This document shows positions 7,267 to 16,078 of a stretch of 64,000 nucleotides of DNA, in pieces. The translations under genes and the position numbers were made by a program. How positions within the stretch are numbered: the first letter of the stretch is position 1; the number at the start of each line of letters is the position of its first letter. Source of the stretch: Burkholderia arboris (GTDB lineage Bacteria; Pseudomonadota; Gammaproteobacteria; Burkholderiales; Burkholderiaceae); NCBI RefSeq assembly GCF_902499125.1, contig NZ_CABVPX010000039.1, positions 1 through 64,000 of the forward strand, read 5' to 3'. Below the pieces are notes generated by a model that did no database searches, was not told the origin of the DNA, and saw only the letters and a list, made by a program, of their open reading frames with translations.

Positions 7267-7611
7267 ATGTCCGATTTCATCACCGTTCTGCGCGAAACCT
7301 GCCCGACGCCGGTCCTTGATGCGACCAAGTGGAAGCGCATCGGCGGCGATCCGCACACCGTGAACCTCAACGCGTACCTCTCCAAGGACGGCAGCAAGAT
7401 CATGGGCACGTGGATCTGCACGCCGGGCAAGTTCGAGGTGAACTACGAGAAATGGGAGTACTGCCACTTTCTCGATGGCTACTGCATCATCACGCCGGAA
7501 GGCGAGGCGTCGGTGCACCTGAAAGCCGGCGACGTGTTCGTCATTGAACCCGGCATGAAAGGGACGTGGGAAGTGGTGGAGACGGTGCGCAAGTACTTCG
7601 TCTTCGCGTGA
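7267..7611 (+). CDS. cupin-domain protein (DUF861/EutQ-like)
   Basis: This is a single-domain small beta-barrel protein of 114 residues. The cupin barrel is seen in GTWICTPGKFEVNYEKWEYCHFLDGYCIITPEG and HLKAGDVFVIEPGMKGTWEV, the pattern of the Cupin_3 family. Relatives include the (S)-ureidoglycine aminohydrolase cupin and EutQ. A role in purine or ureide metabolism would suit the neighbouring urate cluster, but the tRNA and a terminator lie between them, so this is weak inference. CTGGAG six bases before the ATG supports the start. Confidence 0.75.
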   Translation: MSDFITVLRETCPTPVLDATKWKRIGGDPHTVNLNAYLSKDGSKIMGTWICTPGKFEVNYEKWEYCHFLDGYCIITPEGEASVHLKAGDVFVIEPGMKGTWEVVETVRKYFVFA

Positions 7612-7894
7612 GCGGGCCGGTAGAGTCGATCCACGCTTGTCTTGGTCACCCGACACCCGCCCGGTTCACGGAGCAGGGAGGCAAGCAGGGGATTCCGCCT
7701 CAGTAAAACCCGATCCGGTTCGAAAACAGCTCGCCGAGCGTGGTTGCACGCTCGGCCGGTTTCGCCCCCTCTCGCGATCGCGCCCGGTGCCTGCAAGACA
7801 TCGCGCAAGCGCCTATGATGCGACGATCCGCCCGTCGCACCGGCCGTCGCGTGCATGGCCTGCGAGCACCGCATGTTTTCCCGGAACCCCGACC

Positions 7895-9061
7895 ATGCGC
7901 ATCACCGCGATCCACGAGCAAGCGATTCCCGTGTCCCGCTATGCCGATCCGGCGATTCCATCCGGGGGCCTGACGACGAGCGTCGTCGCGGTCGTCACCG
8001 ACGTCGTGCGCGACGGCAGTCCGGTGACGGGTTACGGCTACGCATCGATCGGCCGCTTCGCGCAGGGCGGCCTGATCCGCGAACGGTTCGCGCCGCGCCT
8101 GCTGGCTGCGGCCGGCACGCTCGCAGACGAATCCGGCACGAACCTCGACCCGTTCCGCGCCTGGCGCGCGATGATGGCCGGAGAAAAGCCCGGTGGACAT
8201 GGCGAACGCTGCGTCGCGGTCGGTACGCTCGACATGGCGATCTGGGACGCCGCCGCGAAAATCGCCGACCTGCCGCTCCATCGCTTGCTCGCCGACCGGC
8301 TCGAACGCGCCGCCGCACCGCGCGTGCGCGTGTACGCGGGCGGCGGCTACCGTTATCCGCATGACGATCTCGCGCGCCTGTCCGACGAGATGCGCCGTAT
8401 CGCCGATCTCGGCTACACGCACGCGAAGATCAAGATCGGCGGCGCGGATCTCGACCAGGACCGGCGCCGCATCGAAGTTGCTGCCGCGCACCTTGCAGGG
8501 GCTTCGCATCTCGCGGTCGACGCGATGAACACGTACGACGCGATGACTGCCCGCACGGCCGCCGAGAGCCTCGCGCCCTTCGATCTCTGGTGGTTCGAGG
8601 ACATCTGCGATCCGCTCGACCTGCCGCTTCAGGCGGACATCGCCACGCGATACGCTTCGCCGATCGCGGCCGGCGAAGCGCTGTTCTCGCTGGCGGAAGC
8701 AAAGCTGCTTGACCGCTACGGCGGATTGCGTAGCGACCGCGACATGCTCGTGTTCGATCCCGTGCATTGCTACGGGCTGCCGGGCTATCTGCAGATCGTC
8801 GATCACTTCGTGTCGCGCGGCTGGCGGCGCGAAGCGTTCTGGCCGCACGGTGGCCATCTGTTTGCGCTGCACGTCGTCGCGGCGCTCGGGCTCGGCGGCG
8901 CGGAAGTCAGTCCGTTCGCGTTCCATCCGTTCAGCGGACTGGCCGATGGCGAAGCCGTCGACGCGGGATATGCACGCGTGCCGCAGGCGCCTGGCATCGG
9001 TTTCGAACTGCATAGCAATGCACACGACACGTTCCGCACGATGTCGATATCCGGCCGCTGA
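7895..9061 (+). CDS. enolase-superfamily acid-sugar dehydratase, probably D(-)-tartrate dehydratase-like
   Basis: The 388-residue protein belongs to the mandelate racemase subgroup of the enolase superfamily, which abstracts a proton alpha to a carboxylate with Mg2+ help. It shows the HAKIKIGGADLDQDRRRIE lysine motif, AVDAMNTY with the first metal Asp, WWFEDI with the second ligand, AAGEALFS with the third, and the WPHGGHLFALHV His motif near the end. The pattern is closest to what I recall of D-tartrate dehydratase (TarD). The ATG at 7895 starts directly at the capping domain; the upstream open frame (7637-7894) is unconserved. It converges with lysE at 9065 with only three bases between. 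Confidence 0.8.
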   Translation: MRITAIHEQAIPVSRYADPAIPSGGLTTSVVAVVTDVVRDGSPVTGYGYASIGRFAQGGLIRERFAPRLLAAAGTLADESGTNLDPFRAWRAMMAGEKPGGHGERCVAVGTLDMAIWDAAAKIADLPLHRLLADRLERAAAPRVRVYAGGGYRYPHDDLARLSDEMRRIADLGYTHAKIKIGGADLDQDRRRIEVAAAHLAGASHLAVDAMNTYDAMTARTAAESLAPFDLWWFEDICDPLDLPLQADIATRYASPIAAGEALFSLAEAKLLDRYGGLRSDRDMLVFDPVHCYGLPGYLQIVDHFVSRGWRREAFWPHGGHLFALHVVAALGLGGAEVSPFAFHPFSGLADGEAVDAGYARVPQAPGIGFELHSNAHDTFRTMSISGR

Positions 9062-9064
9062 CGC

Positions 9065-9694
9065 CTAAAGCGCATCGATCGCGAATCGAATCGCGAAGCC
9101 GAGCATCATCACGGCAACAAAGCCGTCGAGCACCCGCCACGCGAGCGTGCGAGCGAACCACGCACGGCACGCGCGTGCGCCATAGGCGAGCATCAGGAAC
9201 CATGCGAGCGACGCGGTCATCGCGCCGATCGCAAACGGCGCGCGCGTGGACGGCGTGTGACTCACGATCACGGTACCGAGCAGCAGCACGGTATCGATCC
9301 ACGCATACGGATTGAGCAGCGAAACGGCTGCGGTTGCCAGCACCGTGCGTGACAGCGTGGGCTCGCCGCTGCCGGCGCGTGTACCGTCGACATGCCCGGG
9401 CTGCCGTCTCACGATCGCCGAGCGCAACGCGAGCAGGCCGTAGCCGGCGAGATACGCGATACCGGCCCACAGCGCGGCCGACACCACGGCGGGATGCCGC
9501 GACAGCAACGACGACAATCCCTGCGCGCCGAGCGCGATCAGCAGTGCGTCGCTGCCTGCGCAGACGAGGGCGATGGCGAGTAGATGGGGGCTCGAGATCG
9601 AGCGCTTGATGACGAAGGCGTCCTTGGGGCCGACCGACGTGAACAGGCCGGCGCCAAGCAGCAGGCCTTCGATGAAGGCAGAGGTGTCGAGCAC
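9065..9694 (-). CDS. LysE/ArgO-family amino-acid exporter
   Basis: This 209-residue inner-membrane protein has about six hydrophobic helices. It has the family motif GAGLFTSVGPKDAFVIKRSI near the N-terminus and the mid-protein SLLNPYAWIDTVLLLGT, which contains the conserved Asn-Pro-x-x-Trp/Asp region of ArgO/LysE exporters. Such proteins export basic amino acids such as arginine or lysine. No cognate regulator (ArgP) is adjacent. It ends almost touching the dehydratase gene on the other strand. Confidence 0.88.
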   Translation of the reverse strand: MLDTSAFIEGLLLGAGLFTSVGPKDAFVIKRSISSPHLLAIALVCAGSDALLIALGAQGLSSLLSRHPAVVSAALWAGIAYLAGYGLLALRSAIVRRQPGHVDGTRAGSGEPTLSRTVLATAAVSLLNPYAWIDTVLLLGTVIVSHTPSTRAPFAIGAMTASLAWFLMLAYGARACRAWFARTLAWRVLDGFVAVMMLGFAIRFAIDAL

Positions 9695-9802
9695 GAGCGG
9701 GCCGACAACCTCTTAAGCTGAACCGGTGATGGTTACGATGGGAGCAACGTTAAGGAGCGCCGGGGGGCGTTGTCAATGCCCCGCCGGGCGCCTGCGCATC
9801 GC

Positions 9803-10145
9803 TCATCGCGCTGCCGCATCGCCGAGGTTGAGCGTGACGAGCGCGCAGACGGTCAGCGCGATGCCGGCGAGCTTCAGCGACGACACCGATTCGTCGAAGC
9901 AGACGATGCCGATCACGGCGGTGGCCGCCGTGCTGGCAGCGGCCCAGCTTGCATAGGCGAGCCCCATTTCGAGCCGCTTCGTCGCGAGCGCCATCAGCCA
10001 CACGGCGCACGCATAGCAGACGACCGTGATCGCGGACGGCAGCGGGCGGGAAAAGCCGGCCGACAATTTCAGGCCGACGGAGCCCGAGCACTTCGGCGAG
10101 AACACTGACGCCCAGCAGAAGCCAGGCAGACTGGAGCGGGGACAC
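9803..10145 (-). pseudogene. small multidrug resistance (SMR, EmrE/QacE-like) transporter with a frameshift
   Basis: Two overlapping minus-strand frames together encode one complete SMR protein. The first starts at the GTG at 10145 behind a strong AAGGAGG site and encodes MSPLQSAWLLLGVSVLAEVLG, which is helix 1 with the essential Glu. The second continues with SVGLKLSAGFSRPLP and helices 2-4 to 9803. The join is at a CCC run at 10083-10085, one base too long. The combined span of 343 bases is 114 codons plus one base, so a single-base insertion breaks the gene. An internal GTG at 10105 could give a 100-residue product, but it would lack the catalytic Glu helix. A sequencing error is the main alternative. 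Confidence 0.8.
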
Positions 10146-10267
10146 GAACGGCCTCCTTCCCCCGACGCTTGTACCGAGCGGCGAAGAGAAGTGGCAGTGT
10201 CAGCGGTACCCAGGTGGAAGGAGCTTAGTACGCGCGGCGGGGCCGCACAAGGTACGGGCGGCGCCGG

Positions 10268-11197
10268 TCACGCGCGATCGCCATTGCCGGCCGCCCATTC
10301 GGGCCGCTGCCCGAGCGTGTCGAACAGCCGGACGATCTCGGCCTTCACTTTCTGCACCGCGTTGCTGACGAGCGCGGTGTCGTGCCAGCACAGCGACAGG
10401 TCGCGCGCGAACAGGCGGTGCGCGACCGTCGACAGCTTGAGCTTGCGCTCCTCGATCTCGACGTGCGCGGCCGTCCACGGCAGGATCGTCACGCCGAGTT
10501 GCGCCATCACGGCCGCGAACAGCAGCCCGGTCGAACTCGCCTCGAAGCTGATTTCGTACGACAGCCCGGCCTCGCGCATCGCCCAGTCGACGCGGTTGCG
10601 GATCGTGTTCGGCGCGCTCGGCAGCACGAGCGGCATTCGCGCGATCGCATCGAGCGGCACGGGATCGTCCGGCACCTGGAATCCGGGCCACGTGATCAGG
10701 TACAGCGTTTCGGTCAGCAGCCGGTGGATCGCAATGCCGCGCGTGTCGACCGCATCGACGACGATCGCGAGATCGAGCCGCGTGCGTTCGAGCAGCGTGT
10801 CGAGATCGGCGCTCGGCGCCTCGATCAGCTCCAGCATGATGCCCGGATAGCGGTCGCGCACGGCGCGGGCGAGCGGAATGGCCAGCACGCGCGCGGTGCT
10901 CGACGGCATCCCGACCGTCACGCGGCCTTGCGGCGTTTCGGCGTCGCGGCGCAGCAGCTCGCGCGTGCCGTCGGCCTGGCGCAGCAGTTCGAGCGCGTGC
11001 TGATACAGCGTGCGGCCGGCGGCGGTGGGTGCGACGCCGCGCACGCTCCGCTCGAGCAGCTGCATCCCGAGATCCTGTTCGAGATTGCGCATCTGCTGGC
11101 TCACCGCCGGCTGCGCGACATGCAGCGCCTCGCTCGCATGCGTGACGTTGCCGCATTCGACGACCTTCACGAAATAGCGCAACTGTCTCAAGTCCAT
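10268..11197 (-). CDS. LysR-family regulator (Nac/Cbl-like layout)
   Basis: The 309-residue protein starts at MDLRQLRYFVKVVECGNVTHASEALHVAQPAVSQQM, a textbook LysR HTH, and continues into an effector-binding domain. The first helix directly follows the ATG at 11197, so upstream in-frame codons to 11230 are not used. It is divergent from the MHS transporter operon at 11368, which it very likely controls. The 170-base gap holds an ATGA-N3-TCAT element (11245-11255) and a TATACT -10-like box at 11281. Confidence 0.9.
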   Translation of the reverse strand: MDLRQLRYFVKVVECGNVTHASEALHVAQPAVSQQMRNLEQDLGMQLLERSVRGVAPTAAGRTLYQHALELLRQADGTRELLRRDAETPQGRVTVGMPSSTARVLAIPLARAVRDRYPGIMLELIEAPSADLDTLLERTRLDLAIVVDAVDTRGIAIHRLLTETLYLITWPGFQVPDDPVPLDAIARMPLVLPSAPNTIRNRVDWAMREAGLSYEISFEASSTGLLFAAVMAQLGVTILPWTAAHVEIEERKLKLSTVAHRLFARDLSLCWHDTALVSNAVQKVKAEIVRLFDTLGQRPEWAAGNGDRA

Positions 11198-11244
11198 CGC
11201 CGCCGTCTCCCGATTCAAGCCATAAGCCAATCCGATCGAGCAAG

Positions 11245-11286
11245 ATGAATATCATATTTTTCCGCGATCGATGGTGTTTCTATACT
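11245..11286 (+). promoter_or_regulatory. divergent regulatory region of the MHS/CoA-transferase operon
   Basis: ATGA (11245-11248) and TCAT (11252-11255) form a small inverted repeat in an AT-rich patch. TATACT (11281-11286) is a good -10 element with only a poor -35 (TTTTCC) at the right distance, as expected for a promoter that needs a LysR activator. This is inference from position and motif. Confidence 0.4.
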
Positions 11287-11367
11287 CGTCTCACAAAAGA
11301 GCCCGACTGCCGGCCATCCCGGACCGGACGCGGCGAACGTGCCGGCCCCGCCGGCAAGGAGACGAAG

Positions 11368-12690
11368 ATGTTCAAGGCGATCGACGCGCCGGCGGCCGGC
11401 GCGAAGCCGCGGCGTACGCCGCTCACGCGCGAGCAGGTGAAGGGTTTCTGGGCCGTGTACGCGGGCTGGGTGCTCGACGGCGTGGATTCGGTGATCTACG
11501 CGCTCGTGCTGATTCCCGCACTGACCGAATTGCTCCCGGCCTCCGGTATCGCGGCGACGCCCGCGAATCTGGGGATGTACGGCTCGATCCTGTTTGCGCT
11601 GTTCCTGATCGGCTGGGGCTTGTCGTTCATCTGGGGGCCGCTTGCCGACCGCTTCGGCCGCGTGCGCACGCTTGCCGCGAGCATCCTGATCTACTCGGTG
11701 TTCACCGGCGCGGCCGCGTTCGTGCACGACGTATGGGCGCTGGCCGCGTGCCGGCTGATCGCCGGGATCGGCGTCGGCGGCGAGTGGGCGCTCGCGGGCA
11801 CCTACGTCGCCGAGAGCTGGCCCGAAGACCGTCGCAAGATGGGCGCCGGCTACCTGCAGACGGGCTACTACTTCGGCTTCTTCATCGCCGCCTGCCTGAA
11901 CTACACGATCGGCGCGACCTACGGCTGGCGCGCGATGTTCCTGTGCGGTCTTGCGCCCGCCCTGCTCGCGGTGTTCACCGTGATGCGCGTGAAGGAGCCG
12001 GGGCAGTGGCGCCGGCACGACGCGCGCGATGGCGACGTGGCCGACGCGCGGCGTGCGCATCCGCTGCGCGAGATCTTCGCGCCCGCGTTCCTGCGCCGCA
12101 CGCTGACGAGCGCGAGCCTCGTCGGCGTCGCGATCGTCGGGCTGTGGGCCGGCTCCGTCTACGAGGCGAGCGCGGTCAGCACGCTGGCGGCGCGGGCGGG
12201 CATCGATCACGTCGGCGCGCTGCGGCTCGCGTCCATCGGCGCGGCGATCCTGTCGTGCGCGACGATCGCGGGCTGCCTGGTTGCCCCGTGGCTGTCGGAA
12301 CGGCTCGGCCGGCGCACCGCGCTCGGCGTGTATTTCGCGGGGATGGCCGCATCGATCGTGTTCGCGTTCGGCTGGGCGTTCTACCAGCCGAACGGGCTCA
12401 CGGCCTTCATGGTGTCGCTCGCGTTCCTCGGTTTCTTCGGCGGCAACTTCGCGATCTTCTCGCTGTGGCTGCCCGAACAGTACCCGACGCGCGTGCGGGC
12501 CACCGCGTTCGCATTCAACGCATCGGTCGGCCGCTTCATCGGTGCAGGCGTGAACTTCCTGCTCGGCGCCGCGATTCACGGCTACGGATCGCTCGGCGTG
12601 CCGGTCGCGTGGACCGCGGCCGTGTTCGGGCTCGGCATCCTGATCCTGCCGTTCGCGGTCGAGACGCGGCATCAGACGCTGCCCGAATGA
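11368..12690 (+). CDS. MFS transporter of the metabolite:H+ symporter type
   Basis: The 440-residue protein has 12 predicted helices. The MFS motif GPLADRFGRVRT lies between helices 2 and 3, RLIAGIGVGGEWALAGTYVAE in helix 4, and WLPEQYPTRVRATAFAFNASVGR in the second half. The start MFKAIDAPAAGAK is preceded by AAGGAGACGAAG, and earlier in-frame codons are not conserved. It heads an operon with a family III CoA-transferase and a methylmalonyl-CoA decarboxylase-like protein, so it probably imports the carboxylic acid these act on. Confidence 0.85.
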   Translation: MFKAIDAPAAGAKPRRTPLTREQVKGFWAVYAGWVLDGVDSVIYALVLIPALTELLPASGIAATPANLGMYGSILFALFLIGWGLSFIWGPLADRFGRVRTLAASILIYSVFTGAAAFVHDVWALAACRLIAGIGVGGEWALAGTYVAESWPEDRRKMGAGYLQTGYYFGFFIAACLNYTIGATYGWRAMFLCGLAPALLAVFTVMRVKEPGQWRRHDARDGDVADARRAHPLREIFAPAFLRRTLTSASLVGVAIVGLWAGSVYEASAVSTLAARAGIDHVGALRLASIGAAILSCATIAGCLVAPWLSERLGRRTALGVYFAGMAASIVFAFGWAFYQPNGLTAFMVSLAFLGFFGGNFAIFSLWLPEQYPTRVRATAFAFNASVGRFIGAGVNFLLGAAIHGYGSLGVPVAWTAAVFGLGILILPFAVETRHQTLPE

Positions 12691-12751
12691 ACGGCGCACG
12701 TCCCGTGTTCATATCCACGCCATACCCAGTCGTCAATATCAGGAGTCCGGA

Positions 12752-13975
12752 ATGCAGGCATTGAAGGGAATCAAGGTCGTCGATCTGAGTCGCGCGCTGT
12801 CGGGGCCGTTCTGCTCGATGGTGCTCGCCGATCTCGGCGCCGACGTGATCAAGGTCGAGTCGGGGCCGCACGGCGACATGAGCCGCACCTGGGGGCCGTT
12901 CGATCGCGGCGTGAGTACGTACTACCTGTCCTGCAACCGCAACAAGCGCGGCATCTGCGTGGACTTCCGGCAGCCGGCCGGCCTCGACGTCGTGCGGCGC
13001 CTGATCGCACAGGCCGACGTCGTGATCGAGAATTTCAAGGCCGGCACGATGGACGCGATGGGGCTCGGCTATGCCGTGCTGAGCGCGCGCGATCCGCGGC
13101 TCGTGATGGGCAGCGTCACCGCATTCGGCCCGCGCGGCCCGCTGCGCGACTGGCCGGGTTTCGACCAGATCGCGCAGGGTTATGCAGGGCTGATGAGCCT
13201 GACCGGTTTCCCGGACGGCGAGCCTACCCGCACCGGCACCGCGATCGGCGATCTCAGCTCGGGGATGTGGGTGGCGACCGGCGTGATGGCCGCGCTGTTC
13301 GAGCGCGAGCGCACCGGGCGCGGCCAGCATGTCGGCACGTCGTTGCTGGAAAGCCTCGTGTCGCTGCTGAGCGTGCACGGGCAACGCTACCTGAGCCTCG
13401 GCGACGTGCCGCGCCGCACCGGCAATGCGCATGCGGTGATCGCGCCGTACGGCGTGTTCGAGACGGCCGACGGCCCGCTCAACCTCGCGCCGATCACGAC
13501 CGACATGTGGCTGCGACTGTGCCAGTTGCTGGATCTGCCCGAGCTGCCGAACGATCCGCGCTTCGCGACCAACGATGCGCGCGTCGCGCACCGTGACGAA
13601 CTGAAGGCGTTGCTCGAAAGCCGGCTGCGCACGCGCGGCAAGCGCGAATGGACGCAGCGTTTCGTGGAGGCCGGTTTGCCGGCCGGGCCGATCAATACGC
13701 TCGACGAAGTGTTCGACGATCCGCAGCTCGCGCATTGCGGGCTGGTCGAGCCGGTCGCCCATCCGACGCTCGGCACGCTGCGCCAGGTCGTCACGCCGCT
13801 CGGCGGGATGGGCGACGACGTGCCGGCGCCCCGCACGCGCCATGCGCCGCCGCTGCTCGGCGAGCATACGGTCGACGTGCTGCGCGAAGCGGGCTACGGC
13901 GACGATGCGATCGACGAACTGCTGGCCGCGCGCGCGATCTTCCAGGCGGAAGCCGTGGCGGAGGCCGTGCAATGA
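12752..13975 (+). CDS. family III CoA-transferase (CaiB/BaiF)
   Basis: Family III CoA-transferases move CoA between carboxylic acids through an aspartyl anhydride. This 407-residue protein has the N-terminal LSRALSGPFCSMVLADLGADVIKVE, the NRNKRGICVDFR block, and the catalytic Asp at about residue 167 in GTAIGDLSSGMW. It sits 61 bases after the transporter, and its TGA overlaps the ATG of the downstream decarboxylase (ATGA), so the two are translationally coupled. Its probable job is to activate the imported acid so the next enzyme can act on the thioester. Confidence 0.9.
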   Translation: MQALKGIKVVDLSRALSGPFCSMVLADLGADVIKVESGPHGDMSRTWGPFDRGVSTYYLSCNRNKRGICVDFRQPAGLDVVRRLIAQADVVIENFKAGTMDAMGLGYAVLSARDPRLVMGSVTAFGPRGPLRDWPGFDQIAQGYAGLMSLTGFPDGEPTRTGTAIGDLSSGMWVATGVMAALFERERTGRGQHVGTSLLESLVSLLSVHGQRYLSLGDVPRRTGNAHAVIAPYGVFETADGPLNLAPITTDMWLRLCQLLDLPELPNDPRFATNDARVAHRDELKALLESRLRTRGKREWTQRFVEAGLPAGPINTLDEVFDDPQLAHCGLVEPVAHPTLGTLRQVVTPLGGMGDDVPAPRTRHAPPLLGEHTVDVLREAGYGDDAIDELLAARAIFQAEAVAEAVQ

Positions 13976-14781
13976 CCGACATGACGAAACACGACAGCGC
14001 GTCGGCCGTGACGGTCGAGATGGTCGGCGAGCGGATTGCGCGCGTGCGGTTCGCGAATCCGGCGCGGCGGCATGCACTCGACGCACCGTTGCTCGATGCG
14101 CTGGTCGCGCGCCTCGACGCGCTCGCCGGACACCGTCCGCCGCCCGTCGTGATCCTGTCGAACGACGGCAGCGGCGACGTGTGGAGCGCGGGGCACGACC
14201 TGCGCGAACTGGCCGACGATCGCGATCCGCTCGCATATGGCAAGCCGCTTGAGCGCGCGCTGCGGCGTGTACGGACCTATCCGGGGGCAGTGATCGCGGC
14301 GGTGGCCGGGTCGGCGTGGGGCGGGGCGGTCGATCTCGTGATGAGCTGCGATCTAGTCGTCGCGGCGCGCGATGCGCGTTTCGCGATGACGCCGGCGAAC
14401 ATCGGCCTGCCGTATTCGACGAGCGGCCTGCTGCGTTTCTACGACAACCTGCCGATTCACGTGCTGAAGGAAATGTTCTTCTGCGCGCAGCCGCTCGACG
14501 CGGAGCGCGCCGCGCATCACGGGCTCGTGAACCGGCTGGCCGAGCCGGGCGGTGTCGACGACGCGGCGCTCGACGTCGCGCGCACGATTGCCGCGAAGGC
14601 GCCGCTGGCCGTGCATGCGGTGAAAGAGCAGTTGCGCGTGCTGCAGGACGCGCGGCCGCTGCCTGCCGATGCGTTCGAACGCATCGCCGAGTTGCGCCGG
14701 CAAGCGTGCGAAGGTGCCGATTTCGACGAAGGGTTGCGTGCGTTCGCGGAGCGTCGCGCGCCGCAGTTTCGCGGCGCCTAG
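13972..14781 (+). CDS. crotonase-fold protein resembling methylmalonyl-CoA decarboxylase
   Basis: This 269-residue member of the enoyl-CoA hydratase superfamily matches the pattern I know from E. coli methylmalonyl-CoA decarboxylase (ScpB/YgfG) closely. It has SAGHD with the His at residue 75, the RDPLAYGKPL loop, GSAWGGAVDLVMSCDLVVA, MTPANIGLPYSTSG with Tyr 148, and a C-terminal FERIAELRRQ. It lacks the paired Glu residues of true hydratases. The predicted reaction is methylmalonyl-CoA to propionyl-CoA and CO2. With the transporter and CoA-transferase it would form a small pathway for methylmalonate or a related acid; the exact substrate is inference. Confidence 0.8.
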   Translation: MTDMTKHDSASAVTVEMVGERIARVRFANPARRHALDAPLLDALVARLDALAGHRPPPVVILSNDGSGDVWSAGHDLRELADDRDPLAYGKPLERALRRVRTYPGAVIAAVAGSAWGGAVDLVMSCDLVVAARDARFAMTPANIGLPYSTSGLLRFYDNLPIHVLKEMFFCAQPLDAERAAHHGLVNRLAEPGGVDDAALDVARTIAAKAPLAVHAVKEQLRVLQDARPLPADAFERIAELRRQACEGADFDEGLRAFAERRAPQFRGA

Positions 14782-14813
14782 GCGTACCGGTCGCGCTGCG
14801 ACGGCGGTGTGCG

Positions 14814-15356
14814 CTACACGCCGCCGAGTGCGTGTACGCCGACGAGCAGCAGCGCGCCGATCGCGATCAGCAGCAGCGCATGAAGGCGCGTGTAGATCAC
14901 GCACAGCGTCGATGCAACCGCGATCGCGCGCGCGGCCCAGCCGCCGTCGAGCGCCTGCAGCAGCACCCACACCGACGCGAGGATCATGCCGGCCGCGACC
15001 GGGCGCAGGCCGGTTTCGAGCGCAATCTGCCAGCGCGCGCCCTGGTGCCGCCGCCACAGGTGCGCGACGCCGTAGATCAGGAAAGCCGTCGGGCCGAACA
15101 GCGCGAGCGTCGCGATCACCGCGCCCCAGAAGCCGGCCACCTGCCAGCCGATCAGCGTCGCCAGCAGCGAGCCGGGGCCCGGCGCCATCCGCGCGATCGC
15201 GAAGTCGTTCACGAATTGCGTGGCGCTCATCCAGTGATGGACGTCGACGACCTGCCGCTGGATATCGGCAATGATGGCCTGCCCGCCGCCGATCGTCGCG
15301 ATCGACAGCGGCGCGAATACGCCGAACAGGGCGGCATAGCGTGCAGACGCGTTCAT
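14814..15356 (-). CDS. chromate transporter, C-terminal-type half (short CHR)
   Basis: This 180-residue membrane protein is one half of a split ChrA-type transporter. It has the CHR signature IATIGGGQAIIADIQRQVV and RMAPGPGSLLATLIGWQVAG, and five or six hydrophobic segments. The ATG at 15356 overlaps the stop of the other half (ATGA), so both halves are made together. Short CHR pairs work as heterodimers that export chromate. The downstream gene end converges on the decarboxylase at 14781. Confidence 0.88.
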   Translation of the reverse strand: MNASARYAALFGVFAPLSIATIGGGQAIIADIQRQVVDVHHWMSATQFVNDFAIARMAPGPGSLLATLIGWQVAGFWGAVIATLALFGPTAFLIYGVAHLWRRHQGARWQIALETGLRPVAAGMILASVWVLLQALDGGWAARAIAVASTLCVIYTRLHALLLIAIGALLLVGVHALGGV

Positions 15357-15964
15357 CGTGCGTCGCGCTCGGCCGATGTAGCGGCCGCGCGGCGGTATTC
15401 GAGCGCGACGCTCAGCGTGCCGCCGATCAGCACGGTCCACACGAGCGGCCAGTGCAGCACCGCAACCGACACGAACGTGAGCGCCATCACGGCGAACGGC
15501 AGCACGCGACGCGGCAGCCGGCGCACGGCGGTGATCGCCATCGAGATCGACAGGCCAATCGCCGCGGCCGCCGCGCCGGCGAGCGCGACGTGCGTGAGCG
15601 GAAAGCGCGTGAGGGTCGAGAACGCGACGCCGAACAGCACGATCAGCACGGCCGGCGGCGCGATGATGCCGGTGAAGCCGGCCACCGCGCCGCGCCAGCC
15701 GGCGAGGCGGTAGCCGATCCAGATCGCGAGGTTCTTCACGTTGACGCCCGGCAACGCCTGCGACAGTGCGAGGCCGTTGAGGAACGCCTCTTCGTCGAGC
15801 CAGCGCCGTTCGTAGACGAAATCGCGCATCATCCGCCCGCTCAGTCCGCCGCCGAAGCTGGTCAGGCCGATTTGCGTGAACGCGATGAACAGCGCGAGGA
15901 TGCCCGGCGGCGGTGCGTCGCCTGCGGGCGGTGCCGGTGGAGTCGTGGCGGAGGGCGGGGGCAT
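15353..15964 (-). CDS. chromate transporter, N-terminal-type half (short CHR)
   Basis: This 203-residue partner has FIAFTQIGLTSFGGGLSGRMM and GLALSQALPGVNVKNLAIWIGYRL, the N-terminal CHR domain motifs, plus further membrane helices. The ATG at 15964 gives a Pro-rich cytoplasmic start; an in-frame TTG at 16009 is less likely. It is the first gene of the chr pair. I see no adjacent chrB-type regulator. Confidence 0.87.
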   Translation of the reverse strand: MPPPSATTPPAPPAGDAPPPGILALFIAFTQIGLTSFGGGLSGRMMRDFVYERRWLDEEAFLNGLALSQALPGVNVKNLAIWIGYRLAGWRGAVAGFTGIIAPPAVLIVLFGVAFSTLTRFPLTHVALAGAAAAAIGLSISMAITAVRRLPRRVLPFAVMALTFVSVAVLHWPLVWTVLIGGTLSVALEYRRAAATSAERDAR

Positions 15965-16078
15965 CGGGCGGGGAGCACGTGGCGATCGGGCGATCGCCCA
16001 TGTTAGCAAGGGCTGCCTGTCAGCACGCTGACATGGGCTGGGCGCCGGCGCGACGACACCCGCAACCGGTTCGACGCG

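Noticed and set aside
10146..10230. Guanidine (mini-ykkC) riboswitch upstream of the SMR gene
   Set aside because: The paired ACGR hairpins are not present; only a strong ribosome-binding site is seen.
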